From Closterium sp. Naga37s-1 (taxonomy: Eukaryota; Streptophyta; Zygnematophyceae; Desmidiales; Closteriaceae), in contig CANJKZ010000926.1 in assembly GCA_947471745.1 (NCBI GenBank), forward strand, positions 495,501-559,500: a stretch of 64,000 nt of DNA. The letters are read 5' to 3'. The notes below the pieces were generated by a model that ran no database searches, was not told where the DNA came from, and saw only the letters and a program-made list of their open reading frames with translations. Made by a program: the position numbers and the translations under genes. This document shows positions 10,282 through 18,598 of this stretch, in pieces. The stretch's first letter is position 1, and every line of letters starts with the position of its first letter.

Positions 10282-10740
10282 CTAAAGAACAGTGCACAAA
10301 CGCTCATGATCACCAAACCCAAGGGCATTGGTGAAGACATCACCAGTGTTGGCCCGAGAGGCAACGTAGGAAAGGCGAAGCTGACCACGCTGCTGCAGCT
10401 CTCGAGCAAGAAAGTAGCGAAGTGCAATGTGCTTCATTCTGTGCTCCTGTCGCTGCTCGTGACACAAGGCAAGCATGGCCTTGTTGTCAACGTACAGAAT
10501 TGGAGGAGAACGAGGCAGCTCCCCTAAGTCGGTAAGCAGGTAGGTCAGCCAGCGTAGCTCCTGTGCAGCCATAGCCCCAGCGTAGATCTCGGCCTCACAG
10601 CTGGAACCAAGCGCAGAAGACAAACGAGTGGACCTCCACGAGACAAAACCAGAGCCGAGACTGAAGGTGTAACCCTGTGACGACCGCTGAGTCGCCTCGT
10701 CGTCGGCCCAGGAAGCGTCTGAGTGACCTGTGAGTACCAC
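10282..10740 (-). pseudogene. pol: copia-2 RNase H
   Basis: In frame with the upstream RT except for a TGA at 10750-10752. It shows GHSDASWADDEATQ, SSCEAEIYAGAMAA, LYVDNKAM and HIALRYFLAREL, the standard order of copia RNase H, with catalytic Asp/Glu positions in place. It ends with TVL at 10282. Confidence 0.85.
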
Positions 10741-10749
10741 TGAGTCCCG

Positions 10750-12043
10750 TCATCCAAGCACAAGCCCCATGCCCGATGTACTGCATAAGTAACGCAGTAC
10801 CCTCTTAGCAGCTTCCCAGTTCACCTTCCGGTGTCTACCGGGAGCCACGTAGCGAGCCAAGAGGCTGAGAGGGTACGCGAGGTTAGGTCGTGTGCACGTC
10901 ATCAGGTACATGAGGCAACCCACAAGCTCTGGATACGGACGACTCGGCTCTACGGACTCGTCCGAAGGTGGAGCTGAGAGCAAGTGGCCTGTAGGCAGAG
11001 GAGAGGGCTGTGGCGAGGACCGCGAGAAGCCGAAGCGCTGAAGGACCTGGTGCACCATGTGTGACTGAGTCAGGGTGATGGTGCGCCGTGCTCTGTCCCG
11101 GGTGATCTGCAAGCCCAGATAGCTCCGCAGCTCACCCAGGTCAGTGCAGGTGTGTCTCTCCTGCAGCTCCGCCTTCACTAGGGCCAGTGCCTCAGTGTAA
11201 GCAGTAGCAAAAAACAAGTCGTCGACGTACACGAGAACGTAGAACGGCGGCAGAGAAGTGTCGGTGCGTAGAAACATCGACGGGTCAGCAGTGGAAGGAG
11301 CAAACCCAAGAGCCGCAAGTGTCGTCCTCAGTGTGTCGTGCCACTCGCGGGGCGCCTGGCGGAGACCGTAGACTGGCCGCCGGAGGCTCCACTGGGTACC
11401 CTCAGGAAACGACCCAGTGAAGCCAGGTGGGCGGCGTAGCCAGATCTCCTCGTGAAGGCTGCCCTACAAGAAAGCTGTGGAGAAGTCGAGGGAGTGCAGC
11501 TCGTAGTCACCTGTGCTGCAACGTGCAGCAACACCCAAAGAGTAGTCATCTTCGGGGTGGGGGAGAAGGTCTGGAAGAAGTCGACCCAATGTCGCTGACT
11601 GAAGCCTCGAGCAACGTAACGCGCCTTGAAGGCAGGCGGAGAACCCGGCGGCCGCTTCACTCTGAAAATCCACATGCCATTGACTATGTTCGCCCCAGGA
11701 GGAGGAACCTCGTCGACGTAGGTGCCTGTGGACTTCCAGGAAGCCATCTCTGCGTCCATGGCTGTCTGCCACTGAGAGGAGTACTCACCCGCGATCGCCT
11801 GTGCGTAAGAGCGCGGGTAGGGATGTCAAGTGCATCCGGGTCTCCCTCAGGGAAAAGCAGCATGGATGCGAAACGAGGTAAAGCAGCCGCAAGACACTTA
11901 AGCTCAAACTGCCTGTCCTCAAGGAAGTCACTGCTAAGGGCAAGCTCACCCTCGACGGACGGAGGACAGACAGACTCAGACTCCGTAACAAGACTCGCGA
12001 CGTAGTCAAGACGACGGGTTGCAGCAAAGTCGACTAGCAACAA
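10750..12043 (-). pseudogene. pol: copia-2 reverse transcriptase with linker remnant
   Basis: Remnant frames: 12043-11684 carries the DFAATRRLDY...SVCPPSVEGE...EDRQFEL linker end. 11759-11328 carries RT motifs (MDAEMASWKSTGTYVDEVPPPGANI, MWIFRVKRPPG, ARGFSQRHWVDFFQTF). 11277-10750 carries YVDDLFF, SYLGLQITRD, LVGCLMYLMTCTRP and YLCSTSGMGL. A lost base near 11508 shifts the frame between HVAAQ and the LHSLDFSTAF region, and the last part ends in TGA. RT catalytic YVDD is intact, but the whole is not translatable. Confidence 0.85.
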
Positions 12044-12140
12044 CGAGATACAAGTATGAAACCCTAATTGGGGTTGTACTCTATACTGAGCACCTCACTG
12101 TAGCCTAGTAGAGCTAACAACATATAAATATGTTTTGACA
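12033..12140 (-). repeat. copia-2 5' LTR, inner part deleted
   Basis: About 108 bp matching the outer part of 9867-10007. The inner 30 or so bases and the primer site are lost at the internal deletion junction. Confidence 0.85.
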
Positions 12141-12145
12141 CTTGC

Positions 12146-12178
12146 TAGTAAAATCATTCTTCTGTTCGTACTCTGAGA
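12146..12178 (+). repeat. copia-3 5' LTR, second part
   Basis: Last 33 bp of the LTR after the copia-2 insertion, ending CTCTGAGA. The hAT-like element at 12181 then split the first two bases of the primer site from the rest. No second LTR is present to confirm the length. Confidence 0.65.
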
Positions 12179-12180
12179 TG

Positions 12181-12875
12181 CAGGCCCCCAGATTCACTTT
12201 TAGAGGCCCTGATCGATCAGGGTCACCCTGTACTCAAAGGCTGATTGACAGTGTTACAAAAAAAAAAGGCCTGAAAATTCAGTGTCACTTTTTGAAAAAG
12301 GCTGATGGATCAGTGTCCCTAAACTTAAAAGCCTGTTATTGCCAGGGCATAACCCTCGCCACGGCTGGCTGCCTCTTGGTACAATGGGCAGGAAAGGAGG
12401 GAAACCCCTTTCGGATGGAAAGCATGGAGCAGAAGGGACCTTGGATGGCGGAAACGGTGGCTGGGCGGCGTGGATGCATCCCATCATGGGAGCATCAATG
12501 CTCGTCAACCCTTATGATGCAACAAAACTGGCCAAACCCTAGACAACAAAGCAGCCCTCAAAGTGAATTGGAGGGCGAATTTGTCTGGTAGTCCCCGCCA
12601 GGCGGTGCTGACACTGTGGGAATCTGAGATTCCCTGTATTTCCAGGCAAATCCACGCAGAACTTGTAAGAATCGCATTCAGTGTTAGTTTCGTTCCAACG
12701 CCGTGGAATCAGTGCACCTAGAAAAAAAAAACCTGAAAATTCAGTGTTACGCATGAAAATAAGGCTGAAAAATCAGTGTCACTAAAATATGAACTCTGAA
12801 AAATCAATGTAGGTACACAAAAGTAGGCTGATAATAAGGAATTTCAGGGAAAAAACTCTGATATCATAGGGCCTG
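12181..12875. mobile_element. hAT-like non-autonomous element C
   Basis: 695 bp flanked by an exact 8-bp target-site duplication CTGAGATG (12173-12180 and 12876-12883). Termini are CAGGCCC at the left and its inverted form (GGGCCTG) at the right. Eight-base TSDs and CAGG ends are hAT-superfamily features. The interior carries scattered CTGAaaaaTCAGTGT-type modules (for example near 12274, 12733, 12765) as possible transposase binding sites. No transposase is visible. It sits at the junction of the copia-3 LTR and primer site. Confidence 0.8.
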
Positions 12876-12881
12876 CTGAGA

Positions 12882-12894
12882 TGGTATCATCGCC
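12882..12894 (+). promoter_or_regulatory. copia-3 primer binding site
   Basis: TGGTATCATCGCC directly after the LTR end once hAT-C is removed. It is a variant of the iMet site TGGTATCAGAGC. copia-6 has the similar TGGCATCGTCGAG. Confidence 0.55.
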
Positions 12895-13213
12895 GTTAGA
12901 TCCTAGGCCCGTTCCTAGACCCGCTTCGTTCGTAACCCGCTTCGTTCCTAGGCCCGCTTCGTTCCTAGATCCGTTTCGTTCCTAGTCCTTCCCGCCCTGC
13001 TCGTTCGCAAGCCGCGCCCTGCCCGTTAGCAGCCCGCGCCCCGCCCCTCAGTAGGTCGCGCCCCGCCCTAGGCAGCAACCGCGCGCCCCGCCCTAGGCAG
13101 TAGCTGCTCGTCCCGACCTAGGCAGCAGCCGCGCACCCCGCCCTAGGTAGCAACCGCGCGCGCACACACGCAGTTGCGTGCGCACGCTCAGGCTGCCACG
13201 CGCACGTAGCCAC

Positions 13214-13748
13214 CAGGGCCCAAAATTGGTTTTGGCTCACCCTGTCTAATCAGTGTTCCAGGCTGTGCCAACCCTGACTCCTAGGGTAAAAAATCTCGTA
13301 CACTGATAGAAACAGGGTAAAAAAAAACTTAAGCTGATTTAGTAAGTGTACCAGGGTCCTAAACTCTCACGCACAGTACAAATTTCGGTGTGAGCCCACA
13401 GCAAGTTGAAATGGCTCAGCTAGTTAGATGTATTTCTACGAATGGTAGGGTCATGGGTTCAATTCTCACGGGGGAATTTCGGTAGTGCGGAACCTGCTGG
13501 GGCCGTTTTGCGCAAAATCCTCGATACCGTCGCTACGAAAGAGATCAGGTATCAGTGTAATTGGGGAGGAACACTGATGAAGTCAGGGGAAACAATCGCG
13601 AACTCGGATTTTATAAGGGTAAAAAAAAACCAGCACTTTTTGAGTCAGGGTAAGAAGTCTGGGAGGCTGATTGGGTCAGGGCAACCCCAAAAAAAGCGGC
13701 CGCCAGTCAGGGCAATCAGGGTAATTTACCCTGACATTTTGGGGCCTG
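13214..13748 (+). mobile_element. hAT-like non-autonomous element A
   Basis: 535 bp with exact 8-bp TSD GTAGCCAC (13206-13213 and 13749-13756) and inverted ends CAGGGCCCAAAAT / CAGGCCCCAAAAT. It shares both ends and internal text (CGGCCGC near one end, 'taatcagtgtt', 'cagggta' modules) with element B at 17784-18277, which lies in the opposite orientation. There is no transposase. It contains a tRNA-like segment (13412-13465). Confidence 0.85.
13412..13465 (+). other. tRNA-like segment inside hAT-A
   Basis: TGGCTCAGCTAGTTAGATG resembles a tRNA D-arm/pol III A box. GGTTCAATTC, 44 bases further on, resembles a B box/T-loop. The equivalent segment is present in hAT-B, so it belongs to the family. 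A full cloverleaf was not demonstrated; a degenerate tRNA or tRNA-derived SINE piece is the likely origin. Confidence 0.5.
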
Positions 13749-14410
13749 GTAGCCACGTACAGCCGCGCGTGCGCAGCCGCGCGCACGCAGCCGCGCAAGC
13801 GCAGCAGCACGCACGCAGTCGCGAGCACGCAGCTGCACACGCGCAGATACGCACACGGTTGCACACGCGCGCTGCTGCACGTGCAGCAGCAGCCCACGCG
13901 CCACAGCGGCAGCACGCGCAGCAGCAACCGGGCATGCAGCAGCGGCCGCATGCACAGCAAAAGCCGCGCGCACAGCAAAAGCCGCGCGCACAGCAACAGC
14001 CGCGCGCACAGCGGCAGGCGCACGCACAGCAGCAGTCGCACGCACAGCAGCAGTCGCACGCACAGCAGGAGCCGCGCGCACAGCAGCAGCAGCTGCACGC
14101 ACAACAGCGGCTGCACGTACTGCACCTACAGTTGCAGCTGCATGCGCCTGCGCTTGCAACTGCACAATAGCACCCGCCCGTCCCTTCCGACAGTGGCCCT
14201 CCTCACCGCGGCTGAAAGCAGCTCCTTTGTCCTTCCTGGCGTGATTAGGGTTTCATGTACAGTCCAGAGCTTTACCTCGCACTCCTCGTTTCTGTCTCCT
14301 AGTCTGATGTGTCTCGCTCCTAGCACCTAGTATGGCGTCCTCCCGAGCATTGCGTTTCGATGCCGAGGGCGTGCGATTGAGTTTAGCACATGACATACCC
14401 AGGCGCAACA

Positions 14411-14548
14411 TGTCAGAGGTCCACTGGTGATCCCCGATTGATCCTAGGGAAGGGTTATAGGCATGTTGGCCTGGGGGGTTATGGGCGCACTGACCCGCTA
14501 CTTAACAAGCCCTTTTATCCCAGTGGTCTAGTGGTTGGGATTCTGACA
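14411..14548 (+). repeat. TRIM 5' LTR
   Basis: 138 bp, TGTCAGAGG...TTCTGACA. Its last 25 bases include the A-box-like TGGTCTAGTGG (14524-14534). Confidence 0.92.
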
Positions 14549-14581
14549 TGGTATCAGAGCGAAGGTCTCGGGTTCGAATCC
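14524..14581 (+). promoter_or_regulatory. tRNA-like internal pol III promoter in the TRIM
   Basis: TGGTCTAGTGG (14524-14534) fits the A-box consensus TRGYNNARNGG exactly, and GGTTCGAATCC (14571-14581) fits the B box GGTTCGANTCC exactly, 36 bases apart, as in tRNA genes. The 5' part (TCCCAGTGGTCTAGTGGTTGGGATTC) resembles the 5' half of tRNA-Glu. The primer site lies between the two boxes. Whether it is transcribed cannot be told from the sequence. Confidence 0.6.
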
Positions 14582-14617
14582 CAGTGTGTGCACTTCGGGC
14601 ATCCCAGTGCGGGGGGG

Positions 14618-14755
14618 TGACAGAGGTCCACTGGTGATCCCCGATTTATCCTAGGGAAGGGTTACAGGCATGTTGGACTGGGGGGTTATGGGCGCACTGA
14701 CGCGCTACTTAACAAGCCCTTTTATCCCAGTGGTCTAGTGGTTGGGATTTTGACA
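14618..14755 (+). repeat. TRIM 3' LTR
   Basis: 138 bp, TGACAGAGG...TTTTGACA. It keeps the A-box-like TGGTCTAGTGG (14731-14741), but no B box follows it in the flank. Confidence 0.92.
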
Positions 14756-16061
14756 CAACACACCCTAAAGAGTCAGCGCAAGGATGGCGCCCACCTCTAT
14801 GCTCACGCGTCCGGCACTTTTCAGGCCCCTCCGCACCCTAGTCCTCTGCCTAGTCCTCCCACAGCTACTCATCAGACATAGTACGATAGGTTGTTATTGG
14901 CGCGTGACGTCGGGGAGTCATGCGAAGCTGCTGTCTGCAACGCCCTCACCGACCTTCTCCTGCCGACCGAGGCTATCCACTTCTCCCAGTGCGACTCGGC
15001 TAAGGTCCTGTATGACGCGATTGTTGCTCGTTATAGCACCCCTTCCTCTGCCTCCGTCAGCCGCCTCCTCATGACCTTTGTGTTCTCTGACTTGGGCTCG
15101 TTTGAGACTGTCTCCGATCTAGTCACCCACCTCCGCTCTCTTGACACTAGCTTTCGTGCTGCCTGCACTGAGAAACAGCTCATACTTGCCCCACCACCTA
15201 TGTGGCTCACCCTCCACTAGTTAGTCACTCGCCTCCTTGACCGCCTCTCCTCTGCCCGCGACGTGCTTCTCCTGAAGCACCCCACTAAGCTCAATATCGA
15301 TCTTCTTGATTCCACCCTCACTAAGATCGAGAGTGACCTCCTCGTTGTTGCCGCTGCCACTGCTGCAGTGCCTCCCCGTTTGTTTGACAGGTGCGCTGCA
15401 CATCAGCTTCCCACGTTCACTGCTTCTCTTACCACTGCTGCGTTGTCTAGTTCTGAGGAGACTGAGCTGTTAATGCCGCTGCTGGGCAGAATCAGGGCAA
15501 GGGAGGTAAGAGAGGGGGGAAGAGTGGTGGCGGCGGTGGTGGTGGAGGGGGTGGTGGAGGTAGTGGTGGCGGTGGTGGCCGCGGTACTAGTGCGTCTAGT
15601 GGAGACGGCACTAGAGGTGGTACTGGGCTTGCGGGCCCCACGAGAGAAGGTGCGGGACCAGTCGGTTGGTACACGTCACAGCAGCGGCACTAGTCCCAGC
15701 AGCAGCAGCCACAGCAGGGACAGCAGAAGCAGCACCAGGGACAACCGCAGCAACACGTTCAACGGCAGGTGCAGCATCAGTCTTAGCAGTGGGGACCTGG
15801 TGGACCAGGGAGCGCTGGGCGTCGCGTGGTGTCAGTCCTACTCCCTGCCCGTACGTTGTTCATACTGGCACTCGTCAGGGTCAGCCCTGTAGCCGGCTTC
15901 ACCCTCCGGGTCAGTGCTTTGCGCAGCTCACGGACCGTCTCCGTGTGCAGTACGGCTTTGACCCTTCTAAAGACTGGGCCCCGCTGGCCCGCTCCCTTGG
16001 CCCGGCGTTGTTTGATATGTCTGCGGTAGAGTTGGTTATGCCTTGCGATATGATTCAGTGA

Positions 16062-16246
16062 TGTATGCCGATGTTGACTATAGTGCTGCTGGATCTATGT
16101 GCTCGCATGAACGTAGCCTAGGATCCTTGCCTGTTGCTAGTGTAGATGCTTCTGCTACTAGTCGAGGTGCTTGTGTAGCTACTAGCCGAGGTGTACCTGC
16201 GCCTGACGCATCGCTCTCCTTCACGCTAGACTCTGGCGCATCTCAG
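16062..16246 (+). pseudogene. pol: copia-3 protease, N-terminal part
   Basis: Frame reading VMYADVDYSAAGSMCSHERSLGSLPVASVDAS...PDASLSFTLDSGAS. The LDSGAS aspartic-protease active site sits at the end and is cut straight after it by the LTR element at 16247. The frame resumes at 17563. copia-8 has the same upstream text (VMYANVDYSAAESVCSH). Confidence 0.8.
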
Positions 16247-16388
16247 TGTCAAAGCAGTTAGGTAAAATAGGAATGAAAGGAAGGGGTTTTCACTAGCAGG
16301 CAGTTGGGATACAAATAGCAAACCCTAACCGGGCTGTACTCACTATAGAGTACCCCACTGCAGACTAGACAAATATCACATTCTGACA
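16247..16388 (-). repeat. Element-5 3' LTR
   Basis: 142 bp, TGTCAAAGCAG...CATTCTGACA on the plus strand. It contains AAACCCTAACCGGG (telobox). Confidence 0.92.
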
Positions 16389-16988
16389 CACCCCCATAGG
16401 CAAAGTGGGGTATAATCAGCACAGCAAGCAGTCACATAATAAGTTCACAAGCACAAGCAAAGCTAGTGGGAGACATAGAGGACTCGTAAGGAGGAGGATG
16501 GACTGTGAGAGGAGAGGAGATTGGAGGCGGCGGTTGAAGCTGCTGGCACACGGGCTACTGGAGCAACTGGCACACGGGCTACCGGAGCAAGGGCCCCGGA
16601 CTACTGGAGTAACTGGCTCCGCGGCTAAGACGAGCGGCTGGAGCAACGGACCCACGGGCGACTGGCGCAACGGGCTCGCTGGCTACCGGAGCAAGGGCAT
16701 CCGGACTACTGGCGCTGCTGGCTCCACAACGGCTACCTCCGTTCAACCTCCCCCACTGTCGCAGACCCCCTTTCACACACCCCCCTATGCACCACTAGCT
16801 CCACTCCCACAGCACCCCCCTAGCGCCACTCCCTCGGCTCCCACACATCCACCCCCCTCAGCGCCAGCTGTAGCAGTGGGAGACGGAGGATGAGGAGGAG
16901 CAGGGGACGGCTCACACACCCGCCACCCCCATAGCTGCACGCGTAGGAGGGAGAGGAAGGAGAAAGGGGAGGGGTGGGGGGGAAGCAG

Positions 16989-17370
16989 CCCCGCGGCGCA
17001 CGGGGTCAAGGGGCGGCGCGCGGGTCCCCGGGGGCGCCGCGACAGGCGACGGGGGATGGTGCGCGGGTCCCCGGGGGCGCCGCGACGGGCGACGGGGGCG
17101 GCGCGACAGTCCCCGGGGGCGCCGCGATGGACGACGGGGGGGGGGGCGCGCTGGTCCCCGGGGGCGCCGCGACGAACGACGGGGGCGGCGCGCGGGTCCC
17201 TGGGGGCGCCGCGACGGAGCGTGAAACCGCCGCGCGCACCCGGGGCGCGCGGCGGGCAGGAAACCGCCACGCGCCCCGAGCGCGTGGCGGGCAGAAAACC
17301 GCCACACGCCCCGAGGGCGTGGCGGGAAGAAAAAACGTCGCGCGCCACGGGGCGCGCGACAGACAGTACA
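16989..17370. repeat. GC-rich tandem repeats inside element 5
   Basis: Irregular tandem units 'gtccccgggggcgccgcgacgg(g)cgacgggg' (about 17025-17220), followed by units of 'cgcgccccgagcgcgtggcgggcagaaaaccgcca' (about 17235-17345). The ORFs predicted across them in several frames share composition only. Confidence 0.7.
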
Positions 17371-17422
17371 GCAGCGGAAGCAGGTGGGCCCACAGGCCAG
17401 GAGCGTAGACGCTCTGATAGCA

Positions 17423-17562
17423 TGTCAAAGCAGTTAGGTAAAATAGGAATGAAAGGAAGGGGTTTTCACTAGCAGGCAGTTGGGATACAAATAGCAAACC
17501 CTAACCGGGCTGTACTCACTATAGAGTACCCCAGTAGACTAGACAAATATCACATTCTGACA
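17423..17562 (-). repeat. Element-5 5' LTR
   Basis: 140 bp copy of 16247-16388, differing by a 2-bp deletion (ccccaCTGCAGactag versus ccccAGTAGactag region). Confidence 0.92.
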
Positions 17563-17783
17563 CTCAGTGCTTTTTCCTCGACCACACGACTGTCACACCA
17601 CTTCCTGCTCCGGTTCCGGTTGCCCTAGTTGATCCTACTTCAGGACCAGCAATTGTCCGCAGCTCTACCACCCTCCCGTGCCCGGCTGCCCCCTCTGGTG
17701 TCCTCACTGGTCTCCACATCCCCCCGTTCTCCAGGAACTTGGTGGGTGTTGGACACCTTCGGAACCTCCACGTCGGCGTTTGG
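17563..17783 (+). pseudogene. pol: copia-3 protease, C-terminal part
   Basis: After the CTCAG duplication the frame continues SQCFFLDHTTVTPLPAPVPVALVDPTSGPAIVRSSTTLPCPAAPSG, matching the protease of copia-6 and copia-8, through FSRNLVGVGHL to the hAT-B insertion at 17784. Confidence 0.8.
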
Positions 17784-18277
17784 CAGGGCCCAAAATATCA
17801 GGGTAAAATACCCTTTTTGCCCTGATGGGCGGCCGCTTTTTCCCAGTTACCCTTGCAAAAATATGGTATCAAAGTTTTTACCCTAGAGAAAAAAGGCTAA
17901 GTTTTGATTTACACTGATAACGATTTCGGTTTCCCTGCGGTATCACGGTGCGCTGTACATTACACGGAAACCGAATCCGCTATGGCGAGAATTTTGCTTC
18001 CGAAGTCGCAAAACATTGCGCGACCGCCACCAGGATTTGATCTTGCTATCTTACAATACCTAACTCAACATCTAACCAGCTGAGACATATCCTGTATTTT
18101 GTTTAGTGCAAACAGGTGTCAAGTTAACATATAAATATTTTTACACTGTCATAATCAGTGTACAGGGTTTTTAGGCTGTTTCTGGCAGGGTATGAAAAAA
18201 TGTACCCTATGAGTCAGGGTAGAGCTGGCCTGAAACCCTGATTAGTCAGGGTGGGCCCAAACCAATTTTGGACCCTG
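17784..18277 (-). mobile_element. hAT-like non-autonomous element B
   Basis: 494 bp. The 8-bp TSD is GCGTTTGG / GCGTCTGG (17776-17783, 18278-18285; one mismatch). Ends are CAGGGCCCAAAAT / CAGGGTCCAAAAT. It is a relative of element A in reverse orientation: the outermost sequences and the CGGCCGC-containing subterminal text match. No transposase is seen. Confidence 0.83.
18033..18085 (-). other. tRNA-like segment inside hAT-B
   Basis: On the minus strand TCTCAGCTGGTTAGATG (A-box-like) is followed by AGATCAAATCC (degenerate B-box-like). The A-box part matches hAT-A at 15 of 17 bases. Confidence 0.45.
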
Positions 18278-18285
18278 GCGTCTGG

Positions 18286-18598
18286 TTTTCCCGTCTGAGC
18301 GTGATGCGACCTGCTTGGACGGTGCCACTGAAGCTACTCTTGCCACGTTTCGCCGGGAGCCCCGCTCAGGTCTCTTCACACTGTACACCGCGTCTCCCCA
18401 GGTAGCTGAGTCCGATCAGGTAGCTGCGTCCGGTTGCATCGTGCTCCTGTCGGTCGCTCACCCACCCGACATATCTGCGGTACCACCGTCTTGGTCACCA
18501 GTCCCCCCCACGCCTCCGTAGCATGTCTAGTCAGCGTCTTGTCTCCGGTCTCCCGCGCGTCTTTGCATCGCTCTCTCCTTCGCCTACGCGACCCTTGG
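18286..18598 (+). pseudogene. pol: copia-3 GAG-pre-integrase remnant
   Basis: After hAT-B the text reads ATCLDGATEATLATFRREPRSGLFTLYTASPQVA (compare copia-6 AATCLDGAIGTTLATFRR), then a frame-shifted LVSGLPRVFASLSPSPTRPLV. Similarity to copia stops at about 18598, in the stretch that leads to the CxxC of the integrase zinc domain. Confidence 0.75.

Larger units (their letters stand above)
9867..12140 (-). mobile_element. copia-2: internally deleted copia inside the copia-3 LTR
   Basis: Minus-strand element with TSD CTTGC at 9862-9866 and 12141-12145. The 3' LTR is 9867-10007 (141 bp). The 5' LTR keeps only its outer part (about 12033-12140). gag, protease and integrase are gone: near 12032 the pol sequence DFAATRRLDY joins directly to LTR sequence at a short shared 'cgac'. 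The TSD shows that the element inserted as a unit and lost its middle before or afterwards. Confidence 0.9.
12884..14331 (+). other. copia-3 leader region
   Basis: Non-coding leader between primer site and gag, interrupted by hAT-A (13214-13748). The left part repeats 'cccgcttcgttcctag' and 'gcgccccgccctaggcag' phrases. The right part (13757-14165) is a long array of 'cgcgcgcacagcagcag'-like units that reads as Gln/Arg/Ala/His repeats in every frame. I treat the long ORFs there as artefacts of composition. Confidence 0.65.
14411..14755 (+). mobile_element. 345-bp TRIM (terminal-repeat retrotransposon in miniature)
   Basis: Two 138-bp LTRs (14411-14548, 14618-14755) enclose only 69 bp. The exact TSD CAACA lies at 14406-14410 and 14756-14760. 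The interior begins with a perfect primer site TGGTATCAGAGC (14549-14560) and ends in a purine tract GCGGGGGGG before LTR 2. It has no coding capacity. LTR 2 starts TGACAG where LTR 1 has TGTCAG, and a few other substitutions separate the LTRs. It was inserted in copia-3 gag. A tRNA-like pol III promoter spans the LTR-1/primer-site junction. Confidence 0.93.
14332..16061 (+). pseudogene. gag: copia-3 gag, interrupted
   Basis: Starts MASSRALRFDAEG at 14332, matching the copia-6 start MASARVLRFDAEG. The TRIM at 14411-14755 interrupts it. It continues in 14756-15220 (RKDGAHLYAHASGTF, SCEAAVCNALTDLL, VLYDAIVARYSTPSSASVSRLLMTFVF), passes a TAG at 15218-15220 and goes on to TAALSSSEETE. A Gly/Val-rich repeat and frame change near 15500-15660 follow. 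The C-terminal frame (to 16061) has the Cys/His motif CX13CX3HX4C in PCPYVVHTGTRQGQPCSRLHPPGQCF. It is non-functional through insertion, stop and frameshift. Confidence 0.75.
16247..17562 (-). mobile_element. Non-autonomous LTR retrotransposon (element 5)
   Basis: 1316 bp with LTRs 16247-16388 (142 bp) and 17423-17562 (140 bp) and exact TSD CTCAG (16242-16246, 17563-17567). Sense orientation is minus: a primer site TGCTATCAGAGCG (complement near 17410-17422) follows the 5' LTR, and a GGGGGTG purine tract precedes the 3' LTR. The interior of about 1 kb has no gag or pol motif. It keeps copia-like ends (the text after 16389 resembles the 3' region of copia-2) and a GC-rich repetitive middle. 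It probably depends on a copia element for its proteins. Confidence 0.9.
9790..18598 (+). mobile_element. copia-3: old plus-strand copia, 3'-truncated, carrying six nested insertions
   Basis: Pieces of a plus-strand copia can be joined by removing six later insertions, each of which has a target-site duplication. The order is 5' LTR (9790-9866 plus 12146-12178), primer site (12882), repetitive leader, gag from 14332, Cys/His motif (about 15855-15925), protease LDSGAS split at 16246/17568, GAG-pre-integrase split at 17783/18286, and the end near 18598 in the LVSGLPRVF region. Integrase, RT, RNase H and 3' LTR are missing. It is closest to copia-6 in protein detail (NLVGVGHL) and primer site. 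Confidence 0.85.

Noticed and set aside
13400..13480. Functional tRNA gene
   Set aside because: A/B-box-like motifs are present, but I could not pair a full acceptor and anticodon stem, and the segment is part of a repeated hAT-like element.
13757..14165. Long overlapping ORFs on both strands (His/Gln/Arg/Ala or Leu/Cys-rich)
   Set aside because: All frames are open because of the short repeat 'cgcgcacagcagcag'. No start context, domain or splice pattern; best read as copia-3 leader repeat.
14516..14600. Functional tRNA-Glu gene
   Set aside because: Only the 5' half and the B box resemble tRNA; the anticodon region is replaced by the retrotransposon primer site and acceptor ends do not pair.
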